A stretch of 42,775 bases of DNA from Burkholderia sp. Bp9142 (GTDB taxonomy: Bacteria > Pseudomonadota > Gammaproteobacteria > Burkholderiales > Burkholderiaceae): positions 1 through 42,775 of the forward strand of contig NZ_QTPP01000057.1 in assembly GCF_003853415.1 (NCBI RefSeq), given 5' to 3'. Positions 1-6,816 of the stretch are shown here, one piece after another. The translations under genes and the position numbers were made by a program. The notes below the pieces were generated by a model that was given only the letters and a program-made list of their open reading frames with translations, made no database searches and had not been told where the DNA came from. Numbering within the stretch: the stretch's first letter is position 1; every line of letters starts with the position of its first letter.

Positions 1-399
1 CCGGTCGCGGCGGCGGTTGCGGTCGCGAACCTGAAGCTGCTGCGCGACGAAGGAATCGTCGAGCGCGTGAAGCACGACATCGGGCCGTATTTCCAGCGCA
101 GGCTGCGCGAAGCGCTCGGCGATCATCCGATCGTCGGCGAGATCGCGGGGACGGGGCTCGTCGCGGGCGTCCAGCTTGCGCGCGATCGCGACCGGCGCGA
201 GCGTTTCGATGCAAGCGTCGATATCGGCACGATCTGCCGCGACTTCTGCTTCAGCGGCAACCTGATCATGCGCGCGACCGGCGACCGGATGCTGCTGTCA
301 CCGCCGCTCGTGATCCGAGAGTCCGAGGTCGACGAGATCGTCGACAAGGCAACGCGCGCGTTCGATGCGACGGCGGAGCGGGTGGGGTTGGCAGGGTAG
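1..399 (+). CDS. class III (omega) aminotransferase, C-terminal part only
   Basis: The reading frame is open from the first base and stops at 397-399, leaving 132 C-terminal residues. The small domain of PLP-dependent class III aminotransferases is recognisable: a helix ending in LLRDEGIVERV, then a GEIAGTGLVAGVQLARD strand-loop (the family's G-x-G-L-x-x-x-x-x-L pattern), then LLSPPLVIRESEVDEIV, the typical end of this fold. The catalytic lysine lies upstream, outside the window. Family members move amino groups from omega-amino acids or polyamines to pyruvate or 2-oxoglutarate; the substrate cannot be read from this fragment. The fold call is secure, the exact enzyme is not. A hairpin terminator follows but serves the tRNA on the other strand. 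Confidence 0.85.
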   Translation, partial: PVAAAVAVANLKLLRDEGIVERVKHDIGPYFQRRLREALGDHPIVGEIAGTGLVAGVQLARDRDRRERFDASVDIGTICRDFCFSGNLIMRATGDRMLLSPPLVIRESEVDEIVDKATRAFDATAERVGLAG

Positions 400-503
400 G
401 GAGTCGACGCGACGCTTCGATTGCATGTGGTCGAAGCGTCGTCGCTCGTCGAACCCGTTCGTGAAGAACCAGGCAGGGAGGGCGCGCGCAGAAAAGCGAC
501 CGC

Positions 504-541
504 AAAACGAAAAGGGCCTGCGTCGTGAGACGCAGGCCCTT
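504..541 (-). terminator. intrinsic terminator of tRNA-Val
   Basis: A perfect 13-bp stem (512-524 with 529-541) encloses a 4-nt loop. Read on the minus strand it is followed by a T-rich stretch (TTCGTTTT, 504-511). It lies just downstream of the tRNA-Val 3' end. On the plus strand it may also stop read-through from the aminotransferase gene, but there is no T-run on that side. Confidence 0.85.
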
Positions 542-549
542 GAATTCTT

Positions 550-624
550 TGGTGGGCGGTACTGGGATCGAACCAGTGACCCCTGCCGTGTGAAGGCAGT
601 GCTCTACCGCTGAGCTAACCGCCC
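550..624 (-). tRNA. tRNA-Val (anticodon CAC)
   Basis: Read on the minus strand this is a 75-nt cloverleaf with encoded CCA. The acceptor arm GGGCGGT pairs with ACCGCCC, the D-arm contains AGCTCAGCGGTAGAGC, the anticodon stem CTGCC/GGCAG holds the loop TTCACAC with anticodon CAC, and the T-arm contains GGTTCGATCC. CAC reads GUG, a heavily used valine codon at this G+C. A promoter and a terminator flank it, so it is transcribed alone. Confidence 0.97.
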
Positions 625-636
625 AAAGAAGCTGAA

Positions 637-665
637 ATTATGTCAGAGCTTTTCGGGTCCGTAAA
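637..665 (-). promoter_or_regulatory. sigma-70 promoter of tRNA-Val
   Basis: On the minus strand, TTTACG (660-665) lies 17 bp from CATAAT (637-642). The -10 matches consensus at 5 of 6 positions and the -35 at 4 of 6. The expected start is about 630, a few bases before the tRNA 5' end at 624. Confidence 0.7.
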
Positions 666-706
666 GCACTTTCTTCAAATATTTTTCAGGCCGGCGCAAA
701 AAGCCA

Positions 707-1189
707 TCAGCCGGCCGTCGACGGCTCGACGAGATCGAGGATCGAGCCGTCGCGCTTGAGCGTCGCGAGCACGATGCTCGAATTGATCGACATCACGCCC
801 GTCGCGCGGTGCAGCCGGTTGATCACGAAGTCCGAGTAGTGGTCGAGGTCGCGCGCCCGCACCGTCAGCACGTAGTTCGAGCCGCCCGTCACGATCTGTG
901 CGGCGACGACTTCCGGCCATGCCTGGATCGCCTCCACGAACCGGTCGTGCCACTCGGGCACGTCCGGCCGCATCGACACGTGCACGAGCGCCTCGAACGC
1001 GACGCCGACCTTCTTCGGCTCGATCGTGCAGCGGTAGCCGGATATGGCGCCGCGTTCCTCGAGCAGCTTCACGCGCCGCAGGCACGCCGACGGCGACAGC
1101 GCGACCGCGTTCGCGAGGTCCTGATTGCTGATGCGTCCGTCCTTCTCGAGGTGTCGGAGGATCCGCATGTCGGTTCGATCCAGGGTCAT
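707..1189 (-). CDS. Lrp/AsnC family transcriptional regulator
   Basis: 160 residues, normal for Lrp/AsnC proteins. The N-terminal helix-turn-helix (about residues 3-60) carries the family signature LDRTDMRILRHLEKDGRIS, then NQDLANAVALSPSACLRRVKLLEERGAI. Residues 65-150 form the RAM/AsnC_trans_reg effector domain, with VTGGSNYVLTVRARDL matching the usual G-x-x-D-y-l-l ligand-sensing turn. Such proteins form octamers that bind amino acids and switch neighbouring catabolic or transport genes. The gene is divergent from an aromatic aminotransferase gene, so it probably controls that gene and perhaps the RidA, porin and permease genes behind it. The effector is probably an amino acid, which is inference. 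The start at 1189 is the only good methionine before the helix-turn-helix; its ribosome site is weak. Confidence 0.93.
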   Translation of the reverse strand: MTLDRTDMRILRHLEKDGRISNQDLANAVALSPSACLRRVKLLEERGAISGYRCTIEPKKVGVAFEALVHVSMRPDVPEWHDRFVEAIQAWPEVVAAQIVTGGSNYVLTVRARDLDHYSDFVINRLHRATGVMSINSSIVLATLKRDGSILDLVEPSTAG

Positions 1190-1222
1190 TTCGCAGAATC
1201 CCGTGAATTTTGAGATAACAGA

Positions 1223-1238
1223 TGCAGACTCTACTGCA
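1223..1238. promoter_or_regulatory. possible Lrp-type operator, TGCAG-N6-CTGCA
   Basis: A symmetric element with perfect 5-bp arms lies 34 bp upstream of the Lrp gene start, in the 191-bp gap shared with the aminotransferase gene. Size and position suit an autoregulatory Lrp/AsnC site. No binding consensus is known to me for this regulator, so this rests on symmetry and place alone. Confidence 0.4.
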
Positions 1239-1291
1239 ATCGGCGCGATTCGTCATCGAAAAGTGAAGCTCATTCTATTTCGTCCTCGATA

Positions 1292-1306
1292 ACATGCGGC
1301 CCATGT
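1292..1306. promoter_or_regulatory. possible operator, ACATG-N5-CATGT
   Basis: A 15-bp symmetric element (arms ACATG/CATGT, 5-bp centre) sits about 68 bp from the 1223-1238 element. It covers the upstream candidate ATG (1294) of the aminotransferase gene. This argues that 1294 is non-coding and that the true start is 1381. Confidence 0.35.
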
Positions 1307-1380
1307 CTCGACCGAACGGCCTGGCGCGATGCCACGCCGCCGGCCGTATTGCCGCATTCAACTCCTACCGTCATTCCGTC

Positions 1381-2595
1381 ATGTACGCACACATTCCCGC
1401 CTACCCGGGCGATCCGATCCTGTCGCTGTTCCAGGCGTTCCAGCAGGATGCCCATCCGCGCAAGGTCAACCTCAGCATCGGCCTCTACTACGACGACGCG
1501 GGCCGCATCCCGGTGCTCGAGAGCACGCGGCTCGCGGCCGGGCGGCTGCGCGAAGCCGGCGCGCCGCATACGTATCTGCCGATGGAAGGACTCGCCGCGT
1601 ACCGGCAGGGCGTGCAGCGCCTCGTGTTCGGCGCCGGCTGCGCGGCGCTCGCGCAGGGGCGCATCGCGACGCTGCAGACGCTCGGCGGCTCGGGCGCGCT
1701 GCGGCTCGGCGCCGAGTTCGTGAAGCGCTATTTCCCCGACAGCGCGATCTGGATCAGCGATCCGACATGGGACAACCATCGCGTGATCCTTTCGGCGGCC
1801 GGCCTCGACGTGCACACCTATCCGTACTACGACGAAGCGCGCAACGACCTTCGCGTCGACGCGATGCTCGCGGCGCTCGATGCGCTGCCCGCGCGCGGCA
1901 TCGTGCTGCTGCAGCCGTGCTGCCACAACCCGACGGGCCTCGACCTCGACCGCGACGCATGGCGTGCGGTGATCGACGTGCTCGCGCGCCGTGGGCTGAT
2001 TCCGTTCCTCGACATGGCGTACCAGGGCTTCGGCGACGGACTCGACGACGACGCATGGGCGGTGCGCGCGATCGTCGACGCCGGGCTGCCGGCGATCGTC
2101 AGCAACTCGTTCTCGAAGAATTTCTCGCTGTACGGCGAGCGCGTCGGCGGGCTGTCGATCGTCTGCGCGAGCGCGGGCGAAGCGGCGACGGTGCTGAGCC
2201 AGCTGCAGGCCGGCGTGCGTCGCACCTATTCGAGCCCGCCGCTGTTCGGCGCGCAGCTCGTGTCGACCGTGCTGAACGACGACGTCCTGCGTGCGTGCTG
2301 GGAGGACGAGGTCGCACAGGTGCGCACGCGCATCAAGCGTATGCGCGGCGCGCTGAAGACGCGGCTCGACGCGCGCCTGCCGGCGCCCGCGTTCGATGCG
2401 CTCGTCACGCAGCGCGGCATGTTCAGCTACACGGGCATCGCTGCGGCCGACGTGGACCGGCTGCGCGCGTCGCACGGCGTCTACCTGCTGCGCTCGGGCC
2501 GCATGTGCATCGCGGGCCTGAACGACGCGAACGTCGACCACGTCGCGAACGCGATCGCCGACGTGCTCGGCGGCTCGTCGCGTCAGGCCGCCTGA
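1381..2595 (+). CDS. tyrB: aromatic amino acid / aspartate aminotransferase (class I, TyrB-like)
   Basis: 404 residues from the ATG at 1381, matching the TyrB/AspC length. It starts like the family (MYAHIPAYPGDPILSLFQAF). It has NLSIGLYYDDAGRIPVL, the CCHNPTGLDL motif that contacts PLP, and SNSFSKNFSLYGERVGGL, where the Lys after SFS is the Schiff-base residue; the Arg in YGERVG belongs to the same PLP site. The reaction is transfer of an amino group between Tyr/Phe/Trp/Asp and 2-oxoglutarate in the cytoplasm. An in-frame ATG at 1294 would add 29 residues that do not look like the family, and a symmetric element lies across it. Neither start has a clear ribosome site. The divergent Lrp gene is the likely regulator, and RidA follows after 30 bp. 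Confidence 0.88.
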   Translation: MYAHIPAYPGDPILSLFQAFQQDAHPRKVNLSIGLYYDDAGRIPVLESTRLAAGRLREAGAPHTYLPMEGLAAYRQGVQRLVFGAGCAALAQGRIATLQTLGGSGALRLGAEFVKRYFPDSAIWISDPTWDNHRVILSAAGLDVHTYPYYDEARNDLRVDAMLAALDALPARGIVLLQPCCHNPTGLDLDRDAWRAVIDVLARRGLIPFLDMAYQGFGDGLDDDAWAVRAIVDAGLPAIVSNSFSKNFSLYGERVGGLSIVCASAGEAATVLSQLQAGVRRTYSSPPLFGAQLVSTVLNDDVLRACWEDEVAQVRTRIKRMRGALKTRLDARLPAPAFDALVTQRGMFSYTGIAAADVDRLRASHGVYLLRSGRMCIAGLNDANVDHVANAIADVLGGSSRQAA

Positions 2596-2625
2596 GCTTC
2601 AGATTCGAAACCGAAGGAGGACACG

Positions 2626-3009
2626 ATGGCAGACACGATCCCGGTCGACTTGCCGCAGCTTGCGCAGCCGTTCTCGTGGGCGACCCGCGCGGGCGGGCTG
2701 ATGTTTACCGGCCACGGGCCGGTCGATGCGTCCGGCGCGATCGTCGGCGACACGATGGCCGAGCAGGCGCGCGTCACGCTCGGCAATCTCGCGAAGGCCG
2801 TCGCGGCCGCCGGGGCGACGATGGGCGACGTCGCGCAGGTGCTCGTCTACCTGTCCGACGTGAAGGCGATGCCCGAATTCGACGCCGAATACCGGCGCCA
2901 TTTCCGCGAACCGTACCCGAACCGCGCGTGCGTTGGCGTACAGGGCTTCGCGCATCCGGCCATGCGCGTCGAACTCGTCGCGTATGTCGCGCTGGCGGCG
3001 CGCGAGTAG
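2626..3009 (+). CDS. RidA/YjgF/YER057c/UK114 family enamine/imine deaminase
   Basis: 127 residues, the normal RidA length. A strong ribosome site (AAGGAGG) precedes the ATG. Recognisable parts are PFSWATRAGGLMFTGHGPVDASG, then EQARVTLGNLAKAVAAAGATMGDV, then YPNRACVGV with the arginine that binds substrate carboxylate in this family, and VELVAYVAL at the end. RidA proteins speed hydrolysis of reactive 2-aminoacrylate and related enamines/imines released by PLP enzymes. Being 30 bp behind a PLP aminotransferase fits that role. It diverges from the canonical E. coli RidA, so it may be one of the Rid subgroups with a different imine preference. A short GC hairpin (3011-3026, no T-run) follows. 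Confidence 0.88.
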   Translation: MADTIPVDLPQLAQPFSWATRAGGLMFTGHGPVDASGAIVGDTMAEQARVTLGNLAKAVAAAGATMGDVAQVLVYLSDVKAMPEFDAEYRRHFREPYPNRACVGVQGFAHPAMRVELVAYVALAARE

Positions 3010-3106
3010 GCGCGCGGCTTCGCGCGGATTGCAGTCCCCACGATTACCGACACACCCCAACCAGCACCAACAAACCTAAAGCAACGAGACAAGGATGGAG
3101 ACGAAG

Positions 3107-4177
3107 ATGAAGAACATCAGACGATTCGCACTGCCAACGATGGCGGGCCTGCTCGCCGCGAGCGGCGCAATGGCGCAGAACAGCGTGACGCTGTACGGCA
3201 TCGTCGACCAGAGCATCCGCTACACGACGCATGCGAACGCGTCGAACGACGCGAGCGTGCAGATGACCAACGGCGCGATCACCAACAGCCGCTGGGGCCT
3301 GAAAGGCAGCGAAGCGCTCGGCGGCGGGCTGAAGGCGATCTTCCAGCTCGAGAGCGGCTTCGAGCCGCAGAACGGGCAGCTCGACGGCGCGCTGTTCGGC
3401 CGCTACGCGTATGTCGGCCTCGCGAGCGACTGGGGCACCGTGAAGCTCGGCCGGCAGGCGACCGAGGCGTTCAACCTGTTCGGCGATCTCGACCCGCTGA
3501 CGGTCGGCAACTACACGGCCAACATGTGGCCGTACTTCCTCACGCAGGGCCGCGCAAGCAACGTCGTCAGCTACGACGGCACCTTCGGCGGGCTGAACGT
3601 CGGCGCGAGCTACGGCTTCGGCGGTGTCGCGGGCAGCCTCGGCGCGAATGCGTACTGGGGCACGCACGCGTCGTATACGCTCGGCGGGCTGATGTTCGGC
3701 GCGACCTACCAGCAGGTGCGCGACCTGAACAGCCGCGCACAGCAGGCATGGGGCGCGGGCGCACGCTACGCGTTCGGCGCGGCGACGCTGTATGCGGGCT
3801 ATCTCGGCGGCATCGACCGCACGGGCATGCTCGACCGGCAGCTGCTGAATGCGCCGGGCCGCGACGTGACCTACGGTTCGTTCGCCGACAACCCGCGCCG
3901 CGACACGATCTTCTACACCGGCGCGAGCGTGAAGGTCACGCCGGCGGTATCGGTGACGGGCGTCGCGTACTACGACGACATCCGCAACGTGAACGGCATG
4001 GCAGGTAACGGCGGGAAGCGCTATACGGGCGTGCTCGAGGCCGAGTACGCGCTGTCGAAGGCGACGCAGGTCTACGCGACGGTCGACTACAACCGGGTGA
4101 CCGGCGGCGCGTTCACCGAAATGCCGGGACGCGGCAACCAGACGGGCATCGCGGCCGGCTTGCGCCACCTGTTCTGA
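3107..4177 (+). CDS. Gram-negative general porin (Burkholderiales OmpC-like, porin_4)
   Basis: 356 residues from the ATG at 3107, which has GGAGACGAAG in front; an in-frame ATG at 3095 would add four residues. A clear signal peptide (MKNIRRFALPTMAGLLAASGAMA) is followed by QNSVTLYGIVDQSIRY, the standard first strand of this family. Typical strands follow: SRWGLKGSEALGGGLKAIFQLE, GRYAYVGLASDWGTVKLGRQ, and a C-terminus ending in Phe (IAAGLRHLF), the signal for outer-membrane insertion. It forms a trimeric beta-barrel for small solutes. Its place between an aminotransferase/RidA pair and an amino acid permease suggests an outer-membrane entry route for the same substrate; that is inference. Confidence 0.93.
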   Translation: MKNIRRFALPTMAGLLAASGAMAQNSVTLYGIVDQSIRYTTHANASNDASVQMTNGAITNSRWGLKGSEALGGGLKAIFQLESGFEPQNGQLDGALFGRYAYVGLASDWGTVKLGRQATEAFNLFGDLDPLTVGNYTANMWPYFLTQGRASNVVSYDGTFGGLNVGASYGFGGVAGSLGANAYWGTHASYTLGGLMFGATYQQVRDLNSRAQQAWGAGARYAFGAATLYAGYLGGIDRTGMLDRQLLNAPGRDVTYGSFADNPRRDTIFYTGASVKVTPAVSVTGVAYYDDIRNVNGMAGNGGKRYTGVLEAEYALSKATQVYATVDYNRVTGGAFTEMPGRGNQTGIAAGLRHLF

Positions 4178-4193
4178 GCACGCGGCGCGCGGT

Positions 4194-4217
4194 GGCCGGT
4201 GCGGTCCGGCACCGGCC
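4194..4217. repeat. hairpin between porin and permease genes
   Basis: A perfect 9-bp GC-rich inverted repeat (4194-4202 with 4209-4217, 6-nt loop) lies 17 bp after the porin stop codon. It has no T-run. It could stabilise the porin mRNA 3' end or reduce read-through into the permease. Confidence 0.45.
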
Positions 4218-4269
4218 CGTGCGTCGTCGACGTTTCCACCGGACACACGCTTTCGAACGAGGTCATTCG

Positions 4270-5688
4270 ATGCAACCAGAAGGGCAATTCCAGCACATCG
4301 CGGCGCGCGAGCACGGTCTGCGCCGCACGCTTTCCGCACGGCAGATGGCGATGATCGCGATCGGCGGTGCGATCGGCACCGGTCTCTTTCTCGGCAGCGG
4401 GTTCGCGATCGGCTTCGCGGGCCCGAGCGTGCTCGTCAGCTACGCGATCGGCGCGTTCATCTCGCTGCTGCTGATGGGCTGTCTCGCCGAGATGACGGTC
4501 GCGCACCCGACCTCCGGGTCGTTCGGCGCGTACGCCGAACATTACGTGAGCCCGTGGGCCGGGTTCCTGGTGCGCTATGCGTACTGGGCGTGCATCGTGC
4601 TCGCGGTCGGCACTGAAGTCACCGCGATCGCGCTGTACATGAAGTACTGGTTCCCGGGCGTGCCGGGCTGGCTGTGGATCGTCGGCTTCTCGGCGCTGCT
4701 CGTGTTCGTCAATGCGCGCAGCGTCGATGTGTTCGGCGCGGTCGAATACGGTTTCTCGGTCGTGAAGATCGCGGCGATCGTCGGCTTCATCGTGCTCGGC
4801 GCGTATGTCGTGTTCGGCAATCCGGCGCTGGTCGGCGACGGCGCGGCCCGCGCGGGCTTCCACCATTACACCGCTCACGGCGGCTTCTTTCCGAAGGGCA
4901 TGTGGGGGATGTGGGTCGCGGTGATCGTGTCGATCTTCAGCTACCTGAGCATCGAGATGATCGCGGTCGCGGCGGGCGAGGCGGAAGATCCCGAGCGTGC
5001 GGTGACGCGCGCGTTCCGCTCGACGATCGTGCGGCTCGTGCTGTTCTACCTCGTCACGCTCGCGCTGATGCTCGCGATCGTGCCGTGGACGGCGGCGGGG
5101 CGCGACGAGAGCCCGTTCGTGAAGGTGATGGAGGCGATCCACCTGCCGGGCGCGGCCGGGCTGATCAACTTCGTCGTGCTGATCGCCGCGCTGTCCGCGA
5201 TGAACAGCCAGCTCTACATCACGACGCGGATGATGTTCAGCCTGTCGCGTGCGGGCCATGCGCCGAAGGCGCTCGGCGAAGTGAACGCGCGCGGCGTGCC
5301 GCTCGGCGCGCTGATGCTGTCGACCCTCGGCATCGCGCTCGCGACGATCCTGAGCGTGCTGTATCCGGACGCGTCGTTCACGATCATGATGTCGGTGTCG
5401 ATGTTCGGCGCGCTGTTCACGTGGATGATGATCTTCGTCACGCACTACTGCTTCCGGCGGCGTCGCGCGGCGCTCGGCCTGCCGGCGCCCGCGTTCCGGA
5501 TGCGCGGCTTCCCGCTGCTGACGCTGCTCGGCGCGGCGCTGATGCTCGCGGTGATGGTGACGACCTACTTCACGGTCGAATTCCACATGACGCTGATCTT
5601 CGGCATTCCGTTCCTGCTTGCGTTGTCCGTCGTGTACGCGGTGTGGTACCGGCGCGCGCAGCCGGCGCTGCAGCCGGAAGCCAAGTGA
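4270..5688 (+). CDS. amino acid permease (APC superfamily, AAT/GABA-permease type)
   Basis: 472 residues from ATG 4270; the frame is open back to 4192 but the family begins here (LRRTLSARQMAMIAIGGAIGTGLFLGSG). That segment is the first transmembrane helix with the G-x-I-G-T-G-L-F motif, which coordinates substrate in APC carriers. About twelve hydrophobic helices can be counted. Others recognisable are GCLAEMTVAHPTSGSFGAYAE after helix 2 and SYLSIEMIAVAAGEAEDPERAVTRAFRS in helix 6 and the loop after it. It is a cytoplasmic-membrane proton symporter for an amino acid. The upstream aminotransferase makes an aromatic or acidic amino acid a reasonable guess, but the sequence does not decide it. 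Confidence 0.93.
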   Translation: MQPEGQFQHIAAREHGLRRTLSARQMAMIAIGGAIGTGLFLGSGFAIGFAGPSVLVSYAIGAFISLLLMGCLAEMTVAHPTSGSFGAYAEHYVSPWAGFLVRYAYWACIVLAVGTEVTAIALYMKYWFPGVPGWLWIVGFSALLVFVNARSVDVFGAVEYGFSVVKIAAIVGFIVLGAYVVFGNPALVGDGAARAGFHHYTAHGGFFPKGMWGMWVAVIVSIFSYLSIEMIAVAAGEAEDPERAVTRAFRSTIVRLVLFYLVTLALMLAIVPWTAAGRDESPFVKVMEAIHLPGAAGLINFVVLIAALSAMNSQLYITTRMMFSLSRAGHAPKALGEVNARGVPLGALMLSTLGIALATILSVLYPDASFTIMMSVSMFGALFTWMMIFVTHYCFRRRRAALGLPAPAFRMRGFPLLTLLGAALMLAVMVTTYFTVEFHMTLIFGIPFLLALSVVYAVWYRRAQPALQPEAK

Positions 5689-5689
5689 C

Positions 5690-5726
5690 GCGGTGAAGTC
5701 ACGCAGCCAAGTAGCGCAGCCAAGTA
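5690..5726. repeat. short tandem repeat after the permease stop
   Basis: CGCAGCCAAGTA occurs at 5702-5713 and again at 5715-5726 with a 13-bp period, and AGCCAAGT also occurs at the permease 3' end (about 5679-5686). The copies fill the 51-bp gap between two convergent genes. This looks like slippage duplication of the gene end; no function is evident. Confidence 0.5.
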
Positions 5727-5739
5727 ACGGCGGGCCGGT

Positions 5740-6642
5740 TCAGCCCGCGAGCGCGGGCAGCGCGTCGATCGATGCGCGCACGTAGTCGGCGAAGCGCAGC
5801 GCGACCGGTTCGGCGGTGCCGCTGCGCTTCAGCTCGAGCGTGCGCGACTCGAGCGGCGCATCCTTCAGCGGCCGGAACGCGAGCCGGTCGCTCTTCGCCT
5901 GCTGTAGCACGCGCGGCACCAGCGCGATGCCCATCCCGAACTCGATCATCGACAGAATCGTCTGCCACAGCCGCGCCTCGTGACGGATCAACGGAGAGAA
6001 TCCCGCGTTCACGCATTGCGCGATGATCAGGTCGTGATAGTGGGGCGCCGCGTCGCGCGGAAACAGGATGAACGGTTCCGCGGCCAGCGCGGCGAGCGCG
6101 ACGTGCCGGCGCCTTGCGAGCGGATGCGCGGCCGGCAGGCAGCACACGAACGGTTCCGTGTAGACGGGCGTCGACTCGACCTCGGGCGGGCAGTGGCCCC
6201 AGTGCGCATAGCCGAGATCGATCTGGCCGCGCTGGATCGCCTGCACTTGCGCCTGCGTGTTCATTTCGCTCAGCACGATTTCCACGCCCGGGTAGTCGGC
6301 CTCGAAGCGCCGCACCGCATCGGGCAGCCCGCGATACAGCATCGAATGGACGAAGCCGATCCGCAGCCGGCCCGCGAGGCCGGACGCCGAGCGTACCGTC
6401 AGGCGCTCGGCCTCGGCCGCCTGCAGCAGCAGCCGGCGCGCTTCGCCGAGCAGCACTGCGCCGGCGTTGGTCAGCGCGACCGTCTTGTTGGTGCGCGAAA
6501 AGAGTTGCACGCCGAGCGCTTCCTCGAACTTGCGGATGTCGAAGCTCAGCGCCGGCTGCGAGATGAACAGGCGCTTCGCCGCGCGCCCGAAATGCAGTTC
6601 CTCGGCGACCGCCACGAAGTAGCGCAACTGCCTCAGTTCCAT
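5740..6642 (-). CDS. LysR family transcriptional regulator
   Basis: 300 residues from ATG 6642, preceded by GGGGAGGAG; an ATG six codons upstream lacks spacing for that site. The winged helix-turn-helix is classical: MELRQLRYFVAVAEELHFGRAAKRLFISQPALSFDIRKFEEALG, then LFSRTNKTVALTNAG. Residues 90-295 form the periplasmic-binding-like co-inducer domain (LRIGFVHSMLYRGLPDAVRRFEADYPGVEI, and FILFPRDAAPHYHDLI). It is divergent from the acyl-CoA dehydrogenase/CoA-transferase/MHS cluster and most likely activates it when a pathway substrate or CoA ester is present. The BenM/CatR-like N-terminus (FGRAAKRLFISQPALS) is typical of aromatic or carboxylate catabolic regulators. Confidence 0.94.
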   Translation of the reverse strand: MELRQLRYFVAVAEELHFGRAAKRLFISQPALSFDIRKFEEALGVQLFSRTNKTVALTNAGAVLLGEARRLLLQAAEAERLTVRSASGLAGRLRIGFVHSMLYRGLPDAVRRFEADYPGVEIVLSEMNTQAQVQAIQRGQIDLGYAHWGHCPPEVESTPVYTEPFVCCLPAAHPLARRRHVALAALAAEPFILFPRDAAPHYHDLIIAQCVNAGFSPLIRHEARLWQTILSMIEFGMGIALVPRVLQQAKSDRLAFRPLKDAPLESRTLELKRSGTAEPVALRFADYVRASIDALPALAG

Positions 6643-6663
6643 GCTGTCTCCTCCCCGCATCGG

Positions 6664-6720
6664 GATCGATAAGCGCTGTCTATCGTACCGGATAAATCCT
6701 GTATTGGACGCTTATCGATC
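6664..6720. promoter_or_regulatory. LysR-type operator region
   Basis: The 174-bp divergent gap holds CGATA-N9-TATCG (6667-6685), which contains the T-N11-A LysR box. It is nested in a longer 12-bp perfect inverted repeat: GATCGATAAGCG at 6664-6675 and CGCTTATCGATC at 6709-6720. A further GGATAA half-site is at 6690-6695. So four GATAA/TTATC-like half-sites are spread over 57 bp. This is the layout expected for a recognition site plus activation sites. It begins 21 bp from the regulator start codon, so autorepression is likely. Confidence 0.65.
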
Positions 6721-6816
6721 ACGCGCCTACGCTCTGCTGAACGCCTGGCACGAGCCGGCCGCACCGCCACGGCGCGGGCGCCGGCCGGCAGCCGGGCCAC
6801 CCCTGGAGACGCATGC

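Noticed and set aside
6746..6760. TGGCACG near the acyl-CoA dehydrogenase, as a sigma-54 promoter
   Set aside because: There is no GC at the -12 position with the required 10-bp spacing, and the neighbouring regulator is LysR-type, which works with sigma-70.
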